The notes beneath the pieces were generated by a model. The model saw only the letters and a list, made by a program, of their open reading frames with translations, made no database searches and was not told where the DNA came from. From Armatimonadota bacterium (GTDB lineage Bacteria > Armatimonadota > Chthonomonadetes > Chthonomonadales > Chthonomonadaceae): DNA of 6,780 bases. Location of the stretch: contig JAPLCR010000247.1 of NCBI GenBank assembly GCA_026392135.1, forward strand, positions 1-6,780, read 5' to 3'. Positions 5,149-6,780 of this stretch are shown one piece after another (position 1 is the stretch's first letter; each line of letters starts with the position of its first letter). A program made the position numbers and the translations under genes.

Positions 5149-5955
5149 TCAGAGTTTCGAATCCTCAATAATGGGGCTGTTTCGGAAAAGGTATTTCGAT
5201 TTCTCCGAAAAAGTGTCCCAAGTAGAGCGTGGTATTTTGTTCATGCGCGGATCGGTCATCCAGAAACCACGCCCATAGACAATGGCGAGCATAGTACGAA
5301 CTGTGTCGGAGGGGTTCGGCATCCCTCTATGCCACATTCGCATATCGCGCACGACCATGGAGCCGGCTTTCACATTCGTGCGCGTCGCCGGAAGATACTG
5401 TGCCCTCTCTAACAGTTTCTGGCTGTCTTCTGGGGCAACATCGGTAATGTGATGGGTTCCGGGATAGACTTCCGTGCTTCCATTCTCTAACGTGAAGTCT
5501 ATGAGCGGGATATTTACGACCACCATGTAGACGGGAAGAGGGTGGTCGAGTTCAGGAAATGGTAGATAGATATCTCGGTGTAGTCGTTGGTACATTGAGC
5601 CGGGGTAGGCGGTATTTGTGTTGTAGAACATACAGTAGATATTTTTACCCATCGCCGCTTCCATTACCTGAAGAGCGATAGGGTTCTCTACAGCGATAGC
5701 GTCGGTGTAGGGAGCGTGCATAGGCGCCAACATACTGACGTGTCCTGCACGCTCCGCATTAGTCTCCGGGGTGAGTTCATTTGCCACAAACTCTGCAATA
5801 TCCGCGTCGCACCGGGCGCGTGCGTTTTCAACCCAATCGAGAGGGAGTATCTCCTCCAACACCACATATCCAACATCGTTGAGCGTTCGTACCGCCAACG
5901 CGAGGTTCTCAGGCGACATTGTGCCCGCTGCTCTCTCTTCACTGGTAAGATGCAT
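5149..5955 (-). CDS. Phytanoyl-CoA dioxygenase (PhyH) family Fe(II)/2-oxoglutarate oxygenase
   Basis: This 268-residue cytoplasmic protein has no signal peptide and fits the PhyH family, which hydroxylates diverse small molecules using Fe(II), 2-oxoglutarate and oxygen. The iron-binding facial triad reads His126 and Asp128 (RLHRDIYLPF) with His209 (MWHRGMPN). Arg220 (TVRTMLAIVYGRG) is placed to bind the 2-oxoglutarate carboxylate. LENGSTEVYPGTHH (156-169) is the usual family block between them, and NDVGYVVLEEIL (26-37) is the typical N-terminal strand. All catalytic residues are present and the length is normal. It is the first gene of the six-gene cluster and ends 23 bases before the next start. 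ATG 5955 has only a weak, distant purine stretch upstream; ATG 5919 (residue 13) is a possible alternative start. The substrate is unknown: many family members act on compounds unrelated to phytanoyl-CoA. Confidence 0.9.
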   Translation of the reverse strand: MHLTSEERAAGTMSPENLALAVRTLNDVGYVVLEEILPLDWVENARARCDADIAEFVANELTPETNAERAGHVSMLAPMHAPYTDAIAVENPIALQVMEAAMGKNIYCMFYNTNTAYPGSMYQRLHRDIYLPFPELDHPLPVYMVVVNIPLIDFTLENGSTEVYPGTHHITDVAPEDSQKLLERAQYLPATRTNVKAGSMVVRDMRMWHRGMPNPSDTVRTMLAIVYGRGFWMTDPRMNKIPRSTWDTFSEKSKYLFRNSPIIEDSKL

Positions 5956-6166
5956 CGTTCTTAGGTTTCCTTATATTGAGTGTATGCCGCAGGAAGTTTC
6001 TCCTTTACTTGAGGTGACTCCTGCCAATTCAAAAATATTTACAGGCATAACTTGCAGGATAGGCTGACAAGCCCTCAAGTTTGTTCAAATAACTGGCAAT
6101 AATAGGGGCAACCCTTCATTGGGTACATTACCAATAAACCAACGACTTCAAGAAGAGTAAACGGTT
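5956..6166. other. Divergent intergenic region between the six-gene cluster and the sigma factor gene
   Basis: These 211 bases should hold promoters for both directions, but I find no convincing pair of elements. On the plus strand AATAAT (6099-6104) matches a -10 box at five of six positions, without a good -35 at 16-18 bases; CTGACA (6064-6069) has a poor -10 partner. CCAATAAACCAA (6131-6142) is a short direct repeat, and ACCC-TTCATT-GGGT (6111-6124) a 4-base inverted repeat. A 25-codon minus-strand frame (5971-6048) has no ribosome binding site. Confidence 0.4.
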
Positions 6167-6780
6167 ATGACCAGTCTGTACGGTAAAAAAGCCATGTACG
6201 AAAATATGCAAAATCCTTCATCACAACGGGGCATCCCTTCTCAATCGACAAGGAGCGGAGTGGATGAAGTTATGTTGCAAACGCTTTTGGAGTATCGTCG
6301 AACAGGGCGTATGGAGTTGCAGGAGCGTGTGGTAACACACTACACAAACCTTGTGGAGAGCATTGCCCGACGCTTTTCTGGCGCGGCAGAGCCTTTTGAA
6401 GACCTCGTACAAGAGGGCTATATCGGACTCCTAAACGCTATCGAACTCTACGACGCTTCTAAAAATGTAAAATTCCCCACCTATGCTACCCACTTTATCG
6501 TGGGGCAGATACGTCACCATCTCCGTGATAGAGGTAAGATTATCAAAGAGCCTGCGTGGTTACAGGAGCTCAATCAGCGGATTACCCGCGTAGTAGACTC
6601 GCTTACTCAACAGATGGGAACTGCGCCCTGTAATCAGCAGATTGCACAGATGATGAATATGAGCGAAGACGAAGTTACGGAGTTAATGACGACCCGCGAG
6701 ATTTTCAAGGTGTCTTCCATTGATGGAGGCTCGGACAAAGAGGACGACAACGGCAACACAGTAGATATTGAGCGCAAGGA
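6167..6780 (+). CDS. Sigma-70 family RNA polymerase sigma factor of SigB/SigF/SigG type, cut at the window edge
   Basis: The 204 visible codons encode an alternative (group 3) sigma factor. After a variable N-terminus (1-35) region 2 runs from about 52 to 122. FEDLVQEGYIGLLNAIELYD (77-96) is the core-binding region 2.2, and FPTYATHFIVGQIRHHLRDR (103-122) covers regions 2.3-2.4 that melt and read the -10 element; IxGxIRxxLRD is the hallmark of the SigB/F/G group. KEPAWLQELNQRI (127-139) opens region 3, which continues with an IAQMMNMSEDEV helix (159-170). Region 4, which reads the -35 element, lies beyond 6780. No region 1.1 is present, so it is not a housekeeping factor. ATG 6167 has no good Shine-Dalgarno. 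GTG 6260 (residue 32) follows AAGGAG by four bases and would begin just before the conserved domain, so the true start is uncertain. Relatives are often held by anti-sigma factors; none is visible here. Confidence 0.88.
   Translation, partial: MTSLYGKKAMYENMQNPSSQRGIPSQSTRSGVDEVMLQTLLEYRRTGRMELQERVVTHYTNLVESIARRFSGAAEPFEDLVQEGYIGLLNAIELYDASKNVKFPTYATHFIVGQIRHHLRDRGKIIKEPAWLQELNQRITRVVDSLTQQMGTAPCNQQIAQMMNMSEDEVTELMTTREIFKVSSIDGGSDKEDDNGNTVDIERK

Noticed and set aside
5971..6048. A 25-codon minus-strand frame (MPVNIFELAGVTSSKG...) upstream of the dioxygenase gene, considered as a leader peptide or precursor peptide.
   Set aside because: No Shine-Dalgarno, no modification enzyme nearby and a length expected by chance.
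5771..6067. A 98-codon plus-strand open frame opposite the dioxygenase start.
   Set aside because: Mostly antisense to the PhyH N-terminus; no family resemblance and no good start site.
6064..6126. A SigB-type promoter (GTTT...GGGTA) driving autoregulation of the sigma factor.
   Set aside because: GGGTAC at 6121-6126 and GTTT at 6079-6082 are present but the spacing of about 38 bases is far outside the 12-17 expected.

Overview
The window looks like chromosomal sequence of intermediate GC content from a bacterium of the Armatimonadota type, with Planctomycetota or Verrucomicrobiota as alternatives. This is inferred from gene content, not from a phylogenetic marker: Tat-exported Gfo/Idh/MocA oxidoreductase and sugar-phosphate-isomerase-like proteins, a phytanoyl-CoA dioxygenase (PhyH)-family oxygenase, and membrane proteins carrying a domain like the C-terminal part of type II secretion protein G, all in one co-directional cluster.

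Left end (1-998). The 5' end of an IS5-family transposase runs off the window on the minus strand, preceded by an overlapping 39-codon frame with a strong Shine-Dalgarno. Next to it on the plus strand is a mazEF-type toxin-antitoxin pair. It has a readable sigma70-like promoter, a 16-base palindrome at the expected transcription start that could be its operator, a ribbon-helix-helix antitoxin (353-598) and a MazF endoribonuclease (600-998) one base downstream.

Middle (1174-5955, all minus strand). Six genes read right to left: PhyH-family dioxygenase, a 76-residue single-span membrane protein, a Tat-signal Gfo/Idh/MocA oxidoreductase, a Tat-signal TIM-barrel isomerase/epimerase, and two tandem paralogues with an N-terminal membrane helix, a T2SSG-like domain and two C-terminal helices. 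Gaps are 10 to 88 bases, so this is probably one transcription unit or a few overlapping ones. Hairpins in three gaps suggest expression is adjusted inside the cluster. The oxidoreductase and isomerase plausibly modify a sugar or polyol outside the cytoplasm. The roles of the small membrane protein and the paralogue pair are unknown. Two of the six genes appear to start with TTG, each with a well-placed Shine-Dalgarno.

Right end (5956-6780). A 211-base divergent intergenic region separates the cluster from a plus-strand sigma-70 family factor of the SigB/SigF/SigG type, cut by the window edge within or just after region 3.

No rRNA, tRNA or CRISPR array was recognised. The least explained elements are the paralogous pair with its unusual topology and the hairpin that appears able to occlude the ribosome binding site of the first paralogue.
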